Origin: Clostridiaceae bacterium
GTDB lineage: Bacteria; Bacillota; Clostridia; Christensenellales; CAG-917
DNA: 64,000 bases
Assembly (NCBI GenBank): GCA_031289315.1
Contig: JAITPR010000022.1
Span: 95,389 to 159,388 of the forward strand
Direction of reading: 5' to 3'
Positions 54,940-62,702 of the stretch are shown one piece after another (the stretch's first letter is position 1; each line of letters starts with the position of its first letter). The notes under the pieces are model-generated. The model had not been told where the DNA came from. It worked only from the letters and a program-made list of their open reading frames with translations, and did no database searches. A program made the translations under genes and the position numbers.

Positions 54940-55767
54940 CTATTTTTCCAACCACTTGAAATCGGGATGAACCGTCCGCGTTTTGCGCCACGGGTCGCCC
55001 GGTAAATGGCGTATTATCCAACAGCAATACATTGGATATCCAGGTGCGGTAACTTGAACGTGCGTCTTCCCTCCCGGGAAGCAACCCACGCTTCCATCCT
55101 TGACCGTGTGCGCCTCGTCATCAATAAAGCATGCGCCGAAACCCTCTTTACGGTCGAATTTATAATAATAAACCTCCGGTTGCGGATGGCTGTGCGGAAC
55201 ATAACTCCACCAACGCCCCTGACGCGCAAGCACCTCTCCTATGACCAAATTGGAGTGCGGTGCGTTATCATAGTCAAAAATTGTGTTTACATCGCGAACG
55301 GCGGTGTTTTCCCAAAGCCCATCGCAAGAAACGGTGCACAGCACATCGCCCTTTCGGTAAACCTTTGGAGGAAAATATATCTCGTTTTTGGTAGACGCTA
55401 TCAATATTTCCGCGTCCGTGACCGCCTCCGCCGTAAGCTCACAACCGGCGGGTATGTGCGCCGTCGTCGGCAAATCGGTAAACACATTGCCGCGCGAAGC
55501 CGTTTCATCAAAGCTAGCCGCCGCTTTAGATAAATCCGAATTTACACCGCTCCGCGAAGCCGTTTTATCAAAACCAGCCGCAACGAAGCGAACCGAACCT
55601 CCTAACAACAAAACCGCCGTTTCCTTGTCGGGACAATAAATCACCTCACGCGCGCCCGCTTTAAGCTTACGCACGGATATGTTCATGAGCATATCGGAAT
55701 TAATTCCGTCTTTTTCCGACGTTAGAACCTTCACGCCGTTCTTATCGAAACCGGGATAATCAAACAT
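54940..55767 (-). CDS. iolB: 5-deoxy-glucuronate isomerase
   Basis: A cupin-fold enzyme of 275 residues that isomerises 5-deoxyglucuronate to the 2-keto sugar used by IolC. The start at 55767 (MFDYPGFDKNGVKVLT) has AGGAG 5 nt upstream and avoids overlap with iolC. The metal site is HSHPQPEVYYYKF (His, His, Glu) with a later His in GGKTHVQVTAPGYPMY. Residues about 85-120 carry a tandem duplication of a 20-residue unit (AGFDKTASRSGVNSDL / ASFDETASRGNVFTDL, DNA period 60 bp) that normal IolB lacks. It sits in a surface loop by its polar composition. Confidence 0.93.
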   Translation of the reverse strand: MFDYPGFDKNGVKVLTSEKDGINSDMLMNISVRKLKAGAREVIYCPDKETAVLLLGGSVRFVAAGFDKTASRSGVNSDLSKAAASFDETASRGNVFTDLPTTAHIPAGCELTAEAVTDAEILIASTKNEIYFPPKVYRKGDVLCTVSCDGLWENTAVRDVNTIFDYDNAPHSNLVIGEVLARQGRWWSYVPHSHPQPEVYYYKFDRKEGFGACFIDDEAHTVKDGSVGCFPGGKTHVQVTAPGYPMYCCWIIRHLPGDPWRKTRTVHPDFKWLEK

Positions 55768-55783
55768 TTTTCTCCTCGCGATT

Positions 55784-56797
55784 TTATACGCGCGCAATCA
55801 TTTCGCCGTATAATTTCTTTTCGGCTTTGATAAAATTCTTCAATTCTTTGACCGTGGGCATGAATTCGGAACAGCCGTGCGCCGACACCAGCATGGATGC
55901 GGACGCGGACGCAAGCTCCAGACAATCTATGACGGGCAAGCCCTTTAAAAGTCCGTATATGAAAGCCGAGCCGTAGCCGTCGCCGCCTCCGAAGCTTTTG
56001 AACGCCTTTACGGGGAAAGGCTTAATGCCGTAATCGCCGCGTGCCGTATGCGCCGTAGAGCCCTGTTTCCCGTGCTTGATGATGACGATTTTGTTGCCCT
56101 TATTTAACCAGTAATCGGCGGTTTCCTTATCGGTACGGTTGCTTCCTAAAAACGCCTCCGTCAAATCAAATTCCTCACGGCTACCCATGATTATATCGCT
56201 TTTTTCAGCGACCGCAGAATAATAAACAGCTATCTCGTCCGCATTTTTCCAGTTATAGGCGCGGTAATCAATGTCGAATATGATTTTCGTATCCGTTTTT
56301 TTGGCAAGCGCGACAGCCTTTAACGCGGCTTCACGCGACGGACTTTGACACAGAGCCGTGCCGGAAATGAGCAACATTTTCGCGGAGGCTATGTAAGCCT
56401 CATCCACATCGGCGGGCGACAATGCCAAATCTGCAACACCCGTTCTGTACATGAGGATGTTACTCTCGTCGGGCGACAGTATCTCGGTGAACGTCAAGCC
56501 TAAGCTTTCGCCGCCCGACGCCCTCGTGACGTGCGACACGTCTATTCCCTCGCGCACAAAGAAATCCCGCACAAAGTCGCCCATGCCGTCGTCGGATATT
56601 TTTCCGACAAAGCCCGCCGCGCCGCCTAAGCGTGCTAATCCCACGGCGATATTCGCGGGCGAACCGCCCAAATACTTCCGGAACTCTTTGTTTTCGGAAA
56701 GCGGTTTGAAATAATCCGTCGGGTTTAAATCGACGGCGACACGCCCCAATAAAATTAAATCGAGTTTTCTGTTTTTGTCAAGCTTCAGCAAGTCCAT
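55784..56797 (-). CDS. iolC: 5-dehydro-2-deoxygluconokinase
   Basis: A PfkB-family sugar kinase of 337 residues that phosphorylates 2-deoxy-5-keto-gluconate. The start is taken at 56797 (MDLLKLDKNRKLDLILLGRV); a TTG-started longer frame to 56827 exists. Markers are YLGGSPANIAVGLARLGG (substrate domain), GFVGKISDDGMGDF and the C-terminal anion-hole region FKSFGGGDGYGSAFIYGLL with the catalytic Asp. It is the first gene of the operon, about 70 nt downstream of the promoter at 56875-56903, and ends 16 bp before iolB. Confidence 0.93.
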   Translation of the reverse strand: MDLLKLDKNRKLDLILLGRVAVDLNPTDYFKPLSENKEFRKYLGGSPANIAVGLARLGGAAGFVGKISDDGMGDFVRDFFVREGIDVSHVTRASGGESLGLTFTEILSPDESNILMYRTGVADLALSPADVDEAYIASAKMLLISGTALCQSPSREAALKAVALAKKTDTKIIFDIDYRAYNWKNADEIAVYYSAVAEKSDIIMGSREEFDLTEAFLGSNRTDKETADYWLNKGNKIVIIKHGKQGSTAHTARGDYGIKPFPVKAFKSFGGGDGYGSAFIYGLLKGLPVIDCLELASASASMLVSAHGCSEFMPTVKELKNFIKAEKKLYGEMIARV

Positions 56798-56865
56798 AAG
56801 CCCGCATCGCCCCCTTTCGCACCGCAAACTGTCAAGACCCTTTTTTTCGGGCTTCTAGCCGTCCG

Positions 56866-56903
56866 CTGTGTAATATTATATATTACACAGTGTATTATCG
56901 CAA
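56866..56903 (-). promoter_or_regulatory. iol operon promoter with 25-bp palindromic operator over the -10 box
   Basis: On the - strand TTGCGA (56903-56898), 17-bp spacer, perfect TATAAT (56880-56875). The -10 lies in the centre of a perfect inverted repeat with 11-bp arms CTGTGTAATAT / ATATTACACAG and a 3-bp centre (56866-56890). A repressor bound here would occlude the promoter; an inositol-responsive regulator is the natural candidate but none is encoded nearby. The adjoining gap to 57253 contains dispersed repeat copy 3. Confidence 0.85.
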
Positions 56904-57036
56904 TAGTTTTATTGACAAGTTGTAAAAAATTTTAAAAGTTTTCGCAAATCGCCTACGGCGGCTAAAATCCATTATGACGGCGGTTTTGGAAAGAGATAGG
57001 AAAAAAGAAAAAAGAAAACACGGAAAGGGTGACTTT

Positions 57037-57215
57037 ACACTAATAAATTTAAAAACGCGGTTGACAGCAAGGATATAATCCTGCGGCAACCGCGTTTTTC
57101 AAGTAATCAGTGTCAAGCTTCAAGCTTGCGTTTTCTTTGGTTCTTTCTTGCACATGCAAGAAAGAACAGCGGCTCAAGCGTCACGCTTGCGCTATGCGCC
57201 GCGCAGCAAAAAGAA
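57037..57215. repeat. Three-hairpin dispersed repeat, copy 3 (inverted)
   Basis: TAAATTTAAAAACGCGG...CCGCGTTTTTCAAGTAATCAG, CAAGCTTCAAGCTTGC and GTTCTTTCTTGCACATGCAA GAAAGAAC in reverse order to the copies at 38200 and 45630. Confidence 0.8.
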
Positions 57216-57221
57216 CAAGCG

Positions 57222-57250
57222 CGTTCCTTTTGGGCGCCCCAAGGGAACTA
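57222..57250 (-). terminator. Hairpin directly after the nucleoside phosphorylase stop
   Basis: On the - strand ATAGTTCCCTTGGGG-CGCCCAAAAGGAAC follows the stop codon by a few bases. Nearly the same hairpin (ATAGTTCCTTTTGGG...CCAAAAGGAA) follows galU at 62679-62700. Confidence 0.55.
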
Positions 57251-57253
57251 TAT

Positions 57254-58507
57254 TTAAACAATCCTGACTGCGGTTTTGATTTCGTTGGCAACGCATTCTT
57301 GAGCGGTGGAATTATAGAACATTTCGGCTATTATGCCGCCTTTTTTTATTTTATCACCTAAGCGCACGCCCATCTTAAACCCGGCACTTACATCTATGAG
57401 GTCGTCTTTTTTTAGTCTGCCGCCTCCAAGCCGAACAAGCGCGTTGCCTAGCCGTTTGGTATCCATTTCGGTAACGGTCCCGGCGTTGTCCGCATAGACA
57501 TTGCGGCGGTACTTCGCCGTCAAAAAATTTTTTTCATCGTCGAGTAAGGACGCGTCACCGCCCTGCGCCGCCAATATTTCTTTAAACTTATTAAGCGCCG
57601 CACCGGAGGCAATCACTTCATCGAAAAGTTCGCTCGCCGCATTTAAGCTATCCGCCTTATCCGCGCGATACAAAATTTCGGCGGAAAGCGCCCGTGAAAC
57701 ATCGTAAAGCGCGCCGCGCTCCCCTTTCAAAGCCTTTACGGCACCGAGAATTTCCAAGGCATTCCCGACGTACGCATCAAGCGGTTGGTTCATATCGGTT
57801 ATCACCGCGCCCACCTTTTTCCCTGCCGCACTCCCTATGCGCACCAGCAAATCCGAAAGCTTAGCGGCTTTTTCCCGCGTTTGGTTGAAGGAACCGTTGC
57901 CGCACTTCACGTCGATTACTATGACGTCTGCGCCGGTCGCAAGCTTTTTAGACATTATGCTCGAGGCAATCAGCGGCAAGCTGTCCACCGTAGCCGTCAC
58001 GTCGCGCAACGCGTAAAATATTTTATCCGCGGGCGCAATGTCCTCCGACTGCCCGATGAGCGCCGCGCCTACCGTTTTGAGTTGATTTTTTATCTGCGTT
58101 TCCGTTAATTCTATGTTAAAGCCCTTGACGGTTTCCAGTTTATCCAGCGTTCCGCCGGTGTGTCCCAAACCGCGCCCAGACATCTTCAATATCTTGCAAC
58201 CCGCCGCCGTCACCGCCGGAAGAACCACAAACGTGGCGGAATCACCTACCCCGCCGGTGCTGTGCTTATCCGCGTACACGCCGCCGGAAAGTTTAACGGT
58301 TTTGCCGCTGTCGCGCATGGCAAGGGTAAGCGCCAAGGTTTCCTCAAAACTCATGCCGTTTATGGCGACGGTCATAAGCCACGCGGATATTTGGTAGTCG
58401 GGAATCGTCCCGGCAACACTGCCGGCAACGAAAAAACGAATTTCTTCGTCGGTCAACTCCTCTGCGCGCCTTTTTTTATCTATTATTTCAAAAGCCGAAT
58501 ATCGCAT
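57254..58507 (-). CDS. pdp: Pyrimidine-nucleoside (thymidine) phosphorylase
   Basis: A protein of 417 residues. It cleaves uridine or thymidine with phosphate to base and (deoxy)ribose-1-phosphate in nucleoside salvage. The family signature SGRGLGHTGGTLDKLE (about 110-125) is complete, and YADKHSTGGVGDSATFVV holds the phosphate-binding Lys/His/Ser residues. KCGNGSFNQT is the metal- or base-site loop of the Pdp type. AGGAGG lies 9 nt before the ATG. It stands alone and diverges from the unknown gene at 58628. DeoA and Pdp cannot be separated fully by eye; length and Bacillota context favour Pdp. Confidence 0.94.
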   Translation of the reverse strand: MRYSAFEIIDKKRRAEELTDEEIRFFVAGSVAGTIPDYQISAWLMTVAINGMSFEETLALTLAMRDSGKTVKLSGGVYADKHSTGGVGDSATFVVLPAVTAAGCKILKMSGRGLGHTGGTLDKLETVKGFNIELTETQIKNQLKTVGAALIGQSEDIAPADKIFYALRDVTATVDSLPLIASSIMSKKLATGADVIVIDVKCGNGSFNQTREKAAKLSDLLVRIGSAAGKKVGAVITDMNQPLDAYVGNALEILGAVKALKGERGALYDVSRALSAEILYRADKADSLNAASELFDEVIASGAALNKFKEILAAQGGDASLLDDEKNFLTAKYRRNVYADNAGTVTEMDTKRLGNALVRLGGGRLKKDDLIDVSAGFKMGVRLGDKIKKGGIIAEMFYNSTAQECVANEIKTAVRIV

Positions 58508-58627
58508 AAACTGTTACCTCCTTGCCGGTATTAAAATTTCCTTTTTTTACATACTACCGATGGCAAGGAACCTTAGGAGATTTTGCCGTGCAAACGGAAT
58601 AACCGTAAATACATAGAGGAAATACAC

Positions 58628-59098
58628 ATGTTTTTTATTTGTGACTGCGTGCCGCTTGGCGGAAATATTTTCAATGTCGACAACGCTTTTTATGCGGATA
58701 GCATGCCCGAAAATCCGGTAGGTACCGCCCTTGAGAGCGCCGGTATTTTAAGGGATTTTTTATCGCAACCATGCTATACGTCCGCGTCGTCGGCATCTTC
58801 GGCGGAGCTTGCCGTACTCAAAACGGACTATATAATAGCCGCCGAAGTTGTGGAGTGCGGAGGCGATATTGCCGTTGCGGTGTTGACCGCGCCCATATAC
58901 CTGCGGAGCGAACGCGAAAGAATTTATGCGGAGCTAGTGGCGCGCTTGAACGGTTGCGGCTATAAAACGGCTTACGTTTCTTTTGATGCGCGCACATACT
59001 TCAAGGCTCGCAACTTAAAAGCCGTAAGCCCCGAAGCGGCGGCGGAAATCATCAAAAAAACCGCTAAAAACACAAGTGAATTGCCGCCGCAAGCGTAG
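58628..59098 (+). CDS. Protein of unknown function, 156 residues, weakly YhcN/YlaJ-like
   Basis: Start at 58628 with AGAGGAA 7 nt upstream. I do not recognise it securely. There is no signal peptide. Residues 1-70 are unlike anything I know. The segment DYIIAAEVVECGGDIAVAVL, then RSERERIYAELVARL and KTAYVSFDARTYFKARNL, has the order of spore lipoprotein YhcN/YlaJ domains (strand, helix, strand with YVS.D...F..). The C-terminus is Lys/Ala-rich. It lies alone between pdp and rsfS, so context gives nothing. Confidence 0.6.
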   Translation: MFFICDCVPLGGNIFNVDNAFYADSMPENPVGTALESAGILRDFLSQPCYTSASSASSAELAVLKTDYIIAAEVVECGGDIAVAVLTAPIYLRSERERIYAELVARLNGCGYKTAYVSFDARTYFKARNLKAVSPEAAAEIIKKTAKNTSELPPQA

Positions 59099-59291
59099 CC
59101 GTAAACCTCTTGAAAAGGTATAGGTTAACTTATCGGCATGCCGAAGCTTGCAAAACCGCGCCCGCACTCAACCGCAAAGCCATGCAAATCTTTGATACCG
59201 GTACCCGCGCACGGCACTAATACCGTGAACGAGAATAAGCGGCGCGGATTAGGCGTTCCGATAAATTTTTACTGCGGAAAAGCCCCTGCTT

Positions 59292-59624
59292 TTAGTCCGG
59301 ATTTTTTTCCGTCCAGTGTTTTTCCAGACAATAAAACAGCCGCGTTTCGTCGTTGAAAATATGCACTATTACGGCACCGTAGTCCAGCACCGCCCACTTG
59401 CCGTTACGTACGCCCTCCGTGCGCAAAACGATTTCGCCGTTCTCCTCCATTTTTTCCACAAGGTTGTCGGAAAGCGTCCTTACCTGTGTGCTTGAACGTC
59501 CGGTACAAATGACGAAAAAATCGGCTATTATGGTACGTTCACCTACGGGAATTACGGCTATGTCTATTGCCTTCTTGTCCTCTAAAATTGCTACAATTGC
59601 GTCTTTAAGCTCCGTAGGGCTCAT
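59292..59624 (-). CDS. rsfS: Ribosomal silencing factor RsfS
   Basis: A protein of 110 residues, typical for the family (formerly iojap). It binds L14 on the large subunit and blocks joining of subunits in starvation. Visible are DKKAIDIAVIPVGERTIIAD, FFVICTGRSSTQVRTLSDNL and the C-terminal GKWAVLDYGAVIVHIFNDETRLFYCLEKHW split by the usual D-Y-G motif. AAGAGG precedes the ATG. It follows nadD-yqeK on the same strand after 221 bp, the standard order nadD-yqeK-rsfS. Confidence 0.96.
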   Translation of the reverse strand: MSPTELKDAIVAILEDKKAIDIAVIPVGERTIIADFFVICTGRSSTQVRTLSDNLVEKMEENGEIVLRTEGVRNGKWAVLDYGAVIVHIFNDETRLFYCLEKHWTEKNPD

Positions 59625-59845
59625 ATAAATACCTCTTAACGGTTTTTTTAGTAACCGCTTTTTATTTTTTTGGTGTGTACAATCCGCTGTGACAACTTGC
59701 CCGCACCTTTTTTTTATTTTGTTTTTACTATGCTCTTCGCTATACTACAAGCGTTGTTTTTTCTATACATTTTATTTTTACTTCACACAGTTTTTATCCC
59801 GTGTTTGGCTTATCTACGCACATGCTTTTTATCCCGTGTTCGGCT

Positions 59846-61063
59846 TTACTCCGCACCCAAATAGTAGCGCGCCGCGTCGGCGGTAAGCGGATATATTTTT
59901 ATTCCACGTGCGATAAGACTGTCAAGCGTATATTTAAGCGTAGCCCTAAAGCCGCCCTCAAAGTCCGCAAAAACGGACCTTCGTAAATCCGCAGTATCCG
60001 CGAACTCCAAATCCCTTAGCGGCTCAACCGCGTCCGCCGTATACATGAGCCTTTGCAATAGTGTCATATCGGGCGCGCCGGTGGTGTGCGTGCGTATGGC
60101 GTTCAAAATCTCTTTATCCGTCACGCCGAAAATTTCTTCCGCGATAACAGCTCCGGTAAATTGATGTTCGGTTTTTGTCCCTACCGCGTCAAGCGGCACC
60201 CGCCCGGCGAACCAATCTCCATCAGCGCCGATAGCCGTATTCGCCCCGCTTACGCCGTCCGCGCCGATAGCCGTGTTCACTCCGTTTACGCTGTTTTTAC
60301 CGCAATCGTGCAACAACCCGGCAAGCAACGTTTTGTCGAAATCCTGTTTAAGCTTGCACTTCATATTTATTTCCACGGCGGTTACGGCTACGGACAAGCT
60401 GTGTTTGTAACGCTCGGCGGTTATCATTGTTTTAAGCTTGTCGCAAATCGGCTTATACCTTGAAAAAAGTCCCCGTTCGGCTATGTACCGCGCGGCGGCT
60501 TCGGGAATATCCGCCGGCAAATTCGCAAGCAACCGCGCACGCGTCACCATGGAAGACGTGTCTGTGCCGGCAAATCTCAACAGCTTGACGCGCCCGTGCG
60601 GAACTCCCTTAAATATTCCCTCAAACAAGCGTTTTTTTACCTCACGCGGATTTTCGTAACCACCGCGAGCGGCTACGGCAACAGGCGCGCACTCGATTAT
60701 GTCGCGCGGACGCATCCAACTTTCCAGTTGGGCGAAGCTGTCGCCCCCTATTATATACACCGCGTCGCCGTACTTTTTTTTGAGACGCGGCAAAATTTCC
60801 GCCGTATAGCAGTAACCGCCGCATTCCTCAAAATATATTTTTTCTTCGTCGGATACCGTCACCGCAACGGGGAAATCCGCAAACACACGCCGTAAAATCT
60901 CCGCGCGATCGGCAAACTCAAGCTCCGCGACGTTTTTATGCGGCGGAAAAAAAGTCGGCACCACTAAAAGCGCGTCAAGCTTAAGCTCTTTCGCGGCGGC
61001 ACGCGCCAATTCTATATGCTCGTTATGCACGGGGTCGAATGCCCCTCCTAATATGCCTATCAT
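59846..61063 (-). CDS. NadD-YqeK fusion: nicotinate-nucleotide adenylyltransferase plus HD-domain Ap4A hydrolase
   Basis: A protein of 405 residues. Residues 1-195 are NadD, which makes nicotinate adenine dinucleotide for NAD synthesis: GILGGAFDPVHNEH (HxGH-type site), VPTFFPPHK, and a C-terminal TDTSSMVTRAR loop in place of the usual ISST.IR. Residues about 205-405 are YqeK, an HD phosphohydrolase that degrades diadenosine tetraphosphate: ERYKHSLSVA, LAGLLHDCGK (HD), EHQFTGAVIAEEIFG and HTTGAPDMTLL, YTADAVEP. Between HD and the third motif is an insert with a 12-residue tandem duplication (NTAIGADGVSGA, then NTAIGADGDW; DNA period 36 bp). Fusion of these adjacent genes is known in Bacillota. 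AAGGA precedes the ATG. rsfS follows. Confidence 0.95.
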   Translation of the reverse strand: MIGILGGAFDPVHNEHIELARAAAKELKLDALLVVPTFFPPHKNVAELEFADRAEILRRVFADFPVAVTVSDEEKIYFEECGGYCYTAEILPRLKKKYGDAVYIIGGDSFAQLESWMRPRDIIECAPVAVAARGGYENPREVKKRLFEGIFKGVPHGRVKLLRFAGTDTSSMVTRARLLANLPADIPEAAARYIAERGLFSRYKPICDKLKTMITAERYKHSLSVAVTAVEINMKCKLKQDFDKTLLAGLLHDCGKNSVNGVNTAIGADGVSGANTAIGADGDWFAGRVPLDAVGTKTEHQFTGAVIAEEIFGVTDKEILNAIRTHTTGAPDMTLLQRLMYTADAVEPLRDLEFADTADLRRSVFADFEGGFRATLKYTLDSLIARGIKIYPLTADAARYYLGAE

Positions 61064-61221
61064 ATATCCTTATTCGACCGCTCTATACGCAATCCCATCC
61101 GAATGCGCTTGCTTATCAATTATATTATAACTTATTTAGCCCGTAAGAACAAGCGTGACGTTGCATTTTTTCTTGATGAAAAGCGAATCGGCAAAATTAT
61201 TTAAGCCCTTAAATAAAAAAA

Positions 61222-61253
61222 ATGACAAATAGGCACAATCATGATAATATTAT
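61222..61253 (+). promoter_or_regulatory. Promoter and palindrome of the toxin-antitoxin pair
   Basis: ATGACA (61222-61227), 17-bp spacer, TAATAT (61245-61250). The 10-bp perfect palindrome ATAATATTAT overlaps the -10, as expected for autorepression by a Phd-type antitoxin. Confidence 0.55.
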
Positions 61254-61285
61254 GATGACAACGAGATAATATGGAGGGTTGTATT

Positions 61286-61546
61286 ATGCCTATTATAAGA
61301 CCTGTATCAGAATTGAGAAACAATTTTTCGGAAATTGAAACTTTGACCCGCAATCAACCCGTTTTTTTGACAAAGAACGGCGTCGGCACAATGGTTGTTT
61401 TAAGCATTGAAGATTACGATAAGCAAATTGCGATGTTTGAGCTTTATAAAAAACTTGCGGAAGCCGAAGCGGAAATTGCGACCGGTGATGTCGGCAAGGA
61501 TTACAAAGCGGTTATTAAAGGTATACGGGAAAAAATCAATGGCTAA
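61286..61546 (+). CDS. Phd/YefM-family antitoxin
   Basis: A protein of 86 residues. The start at 61286 (MPIIRPVSELRNNFSEIETL) uses the GGAGGG at 61273-61278; the frame from 61271 would place that ribosome site inside the gene. The N-terminal half is the DNA-binding Phd fold with PVFLTKNGVGTMVVLSIEDY, the family core. The C-terminal helix region (AEAEIATGDVGKDYKAVIKG) wraps the toxin in relatives. The stop overlaps the toxin ATG (ATGGCTAA, 61539-61546), so the pair is translationally coupled. Confidence 0.92.
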   Translation: MPIIRPVSELRNNFSEIETLTRNQPVFLTKNGVGTMVVLSIEDYDKQIAMFELYKKLAEAEAEIATGDVGKDYKAVIKGIREKING

Positions 61547-61883
61547 AGTAATTATCCACCGAAAAGCCGAAGAGGATATGCTTGCCATATTTACATATAT
61601 CTCCGGAGATAATATCCGCAATGCCAATATGATGTTGGATAGGTTCGAAAAAGCCTTCGAACTCCTTGAACAATTTCCGTTGTCGGGGACAAAATTGAAA
61701 GACGAATTTTTATAGGCGAAAGGTTATCGAATGCTTATAGTTGAAAAATATTTGATTATACATTCCGCCGATGAAAATTCCGTACATATATTGCGAATCG
61801 TACACGGCACAACTATGTACGAAAATTATCTCAGCGTTCCGGTGCCGTCCCGGTTTTACGCAACGATTTTTTTCCGCGTATAA
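61539..61883 (+). pseudogene. RelE/ParE-family toxin interrupted by one in-frame amber codon
   Basis: The frame starts ATG at 61539, reads MAKVIIHRKAEEDMLAIFTY to LKDEFL, meets TAG at 61713-61715, and continues in the same frame as AKGYRMLIVEKYLIIHS, VHILRIVHGTTMYENYL to TAA at 61881. The second part is the conserved C-terminal half of ParE toxins (KGYR.L.V..YLI..., I.RI.HG...Y). The full frame of 114 codons is near the family length of about 95-105. No frameshift is needed; a single base change would restore the gene. TAG is an ordinary stop elsewhere here (for example iolG), so the toxin is probably inactive unless suppressed. Confidence 0.88.
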
Positions 61884-61913
61884 AAGACGGCGTTTTTGGC
61901 AATAATCACGGAC

Positions 61914-62669
61914 ATGAAACCGGGTGACCTTGTATCTTTAAGCTTAACGGCGTTTTTTCTTTTTCTTTTGCTTACGAGCGGATTTTTCGATAAGCTTTGG
62001 CAAGCCGCGCTTGCCGCCGGAATGTTCACCGCCATGCTAATAATGCTCGTTCTCAAATTTAAAAAGCGCGACGGCAAACGCCCGTATTCCGTAGACAAGT
62101 TTTGCCGGCAAATGGCGCTTGACGGCAACGATAAAACCGTGCGTACGCTTGCGCAACGGTTCGGCGCACAAATAAAGGACGGCTATATAATGTTATACGA
62201 CTGCGCCGTGCTACCCCTATTTAAATTCGGCGATATAAATCAAGAGGACATCGCCAAAGCCTATCGGTTTTGCCGCGATAACGACATAACCGTACTGCAT
62301 ATTTTGGGAAAAGGCATTGACCGAAACGCCCTTATCCTCTGCCGCGGGCTGCCCCTAACGATAAACTTCGTACGACCGTATAAGCTGATGTCGTTCATGC
62401 AAAAAAACGGGTTGCTCCCGTCCCTCACTGCGTCCGTATCAAAAAGCGGAAAATCCGCCGGTCTGCGCGCATTTCTTGATACCGTTTTCGCGCGGCGTAA
62501 CGCAAAATATTTTCTGTTTACCGGAGTAACTCTAGCACTCATGACCTTCTTTATTCCCTTCAAAACCTATTATACAGTTATGGCTTCAATAAGCCTCGCC
62601 TCCGCGCTCATCTCTCTACTCCTCCCCCAAAAGGTTCGCCTAAAATCCAATAAAACCCCTTTTGCTTAA
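61914..62669 (+). CDS. Membrane protein of unknown function, 251 residues
   Basis: Start ATG at 61914 (MKPGDLVSLSLTAFF); a TTG at 61896 is an alternative. I do not recognise it. Two hydrophobic helices lie at about 8-24 and 28-46, a soluble middle domain at about 50-195 and two helices at about 203-240. The middle domain has alternating strands and helices (AQRFGAQIKDGYIMLYDCAV, DNDITVLHILGKGIDRNALI) recalling restriction-endonuclease-like or nucleotide-binding folds, but no catalytic set is evident. It starts about 30 bp after the toxin relic and converges on galU. Confidence 0.7.
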   Translation: MKPGDLVSLSLTAFFLFLLLTSGFFDKLWQAALAAGMFTAMLIMLVLKFKKRDGKRPYSVDKFCRQMALDGNDKTVRTLAQRFGAQIKDGYIMLYDCAVLPLFKFGDINQEDIAKAYRFCRDNDITVLHILGKGIDRNALILCRGLPLTINFVRPYKLMSFMQKNGLLPSLTASVSKSGKSAGLRAFLDTVFARRNAKYFLFTGVTLALMTFFIPFKTYYTVMASISLASALISLLLPQKVRLKSNKTPFA

Positions 62670-62678
62670 GTTGGATCA

Positions 62679-62700
62679 TTCCTTTTGGACACCCAAAAGG
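62679..62700. terminator. Hairpin between the membrane protein gene and galU
   Basis: TTCCTTTTGG-ACACC-CAAAAGGAA with ATAGTTCC on the galU side, the same unit as after the nucleoside phosphorylase gene (57222-57250). It is placed to end both convergent transcripts. Confidence 0.6.
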
Positions 62701-62702
62701 AA

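Noticed and set aside
61539..61883. Genetic code with reassigned TAG
   Set aside because: Other well-supported genes such as iolG end in TAG at the expected length, so the amber codon is a stop.
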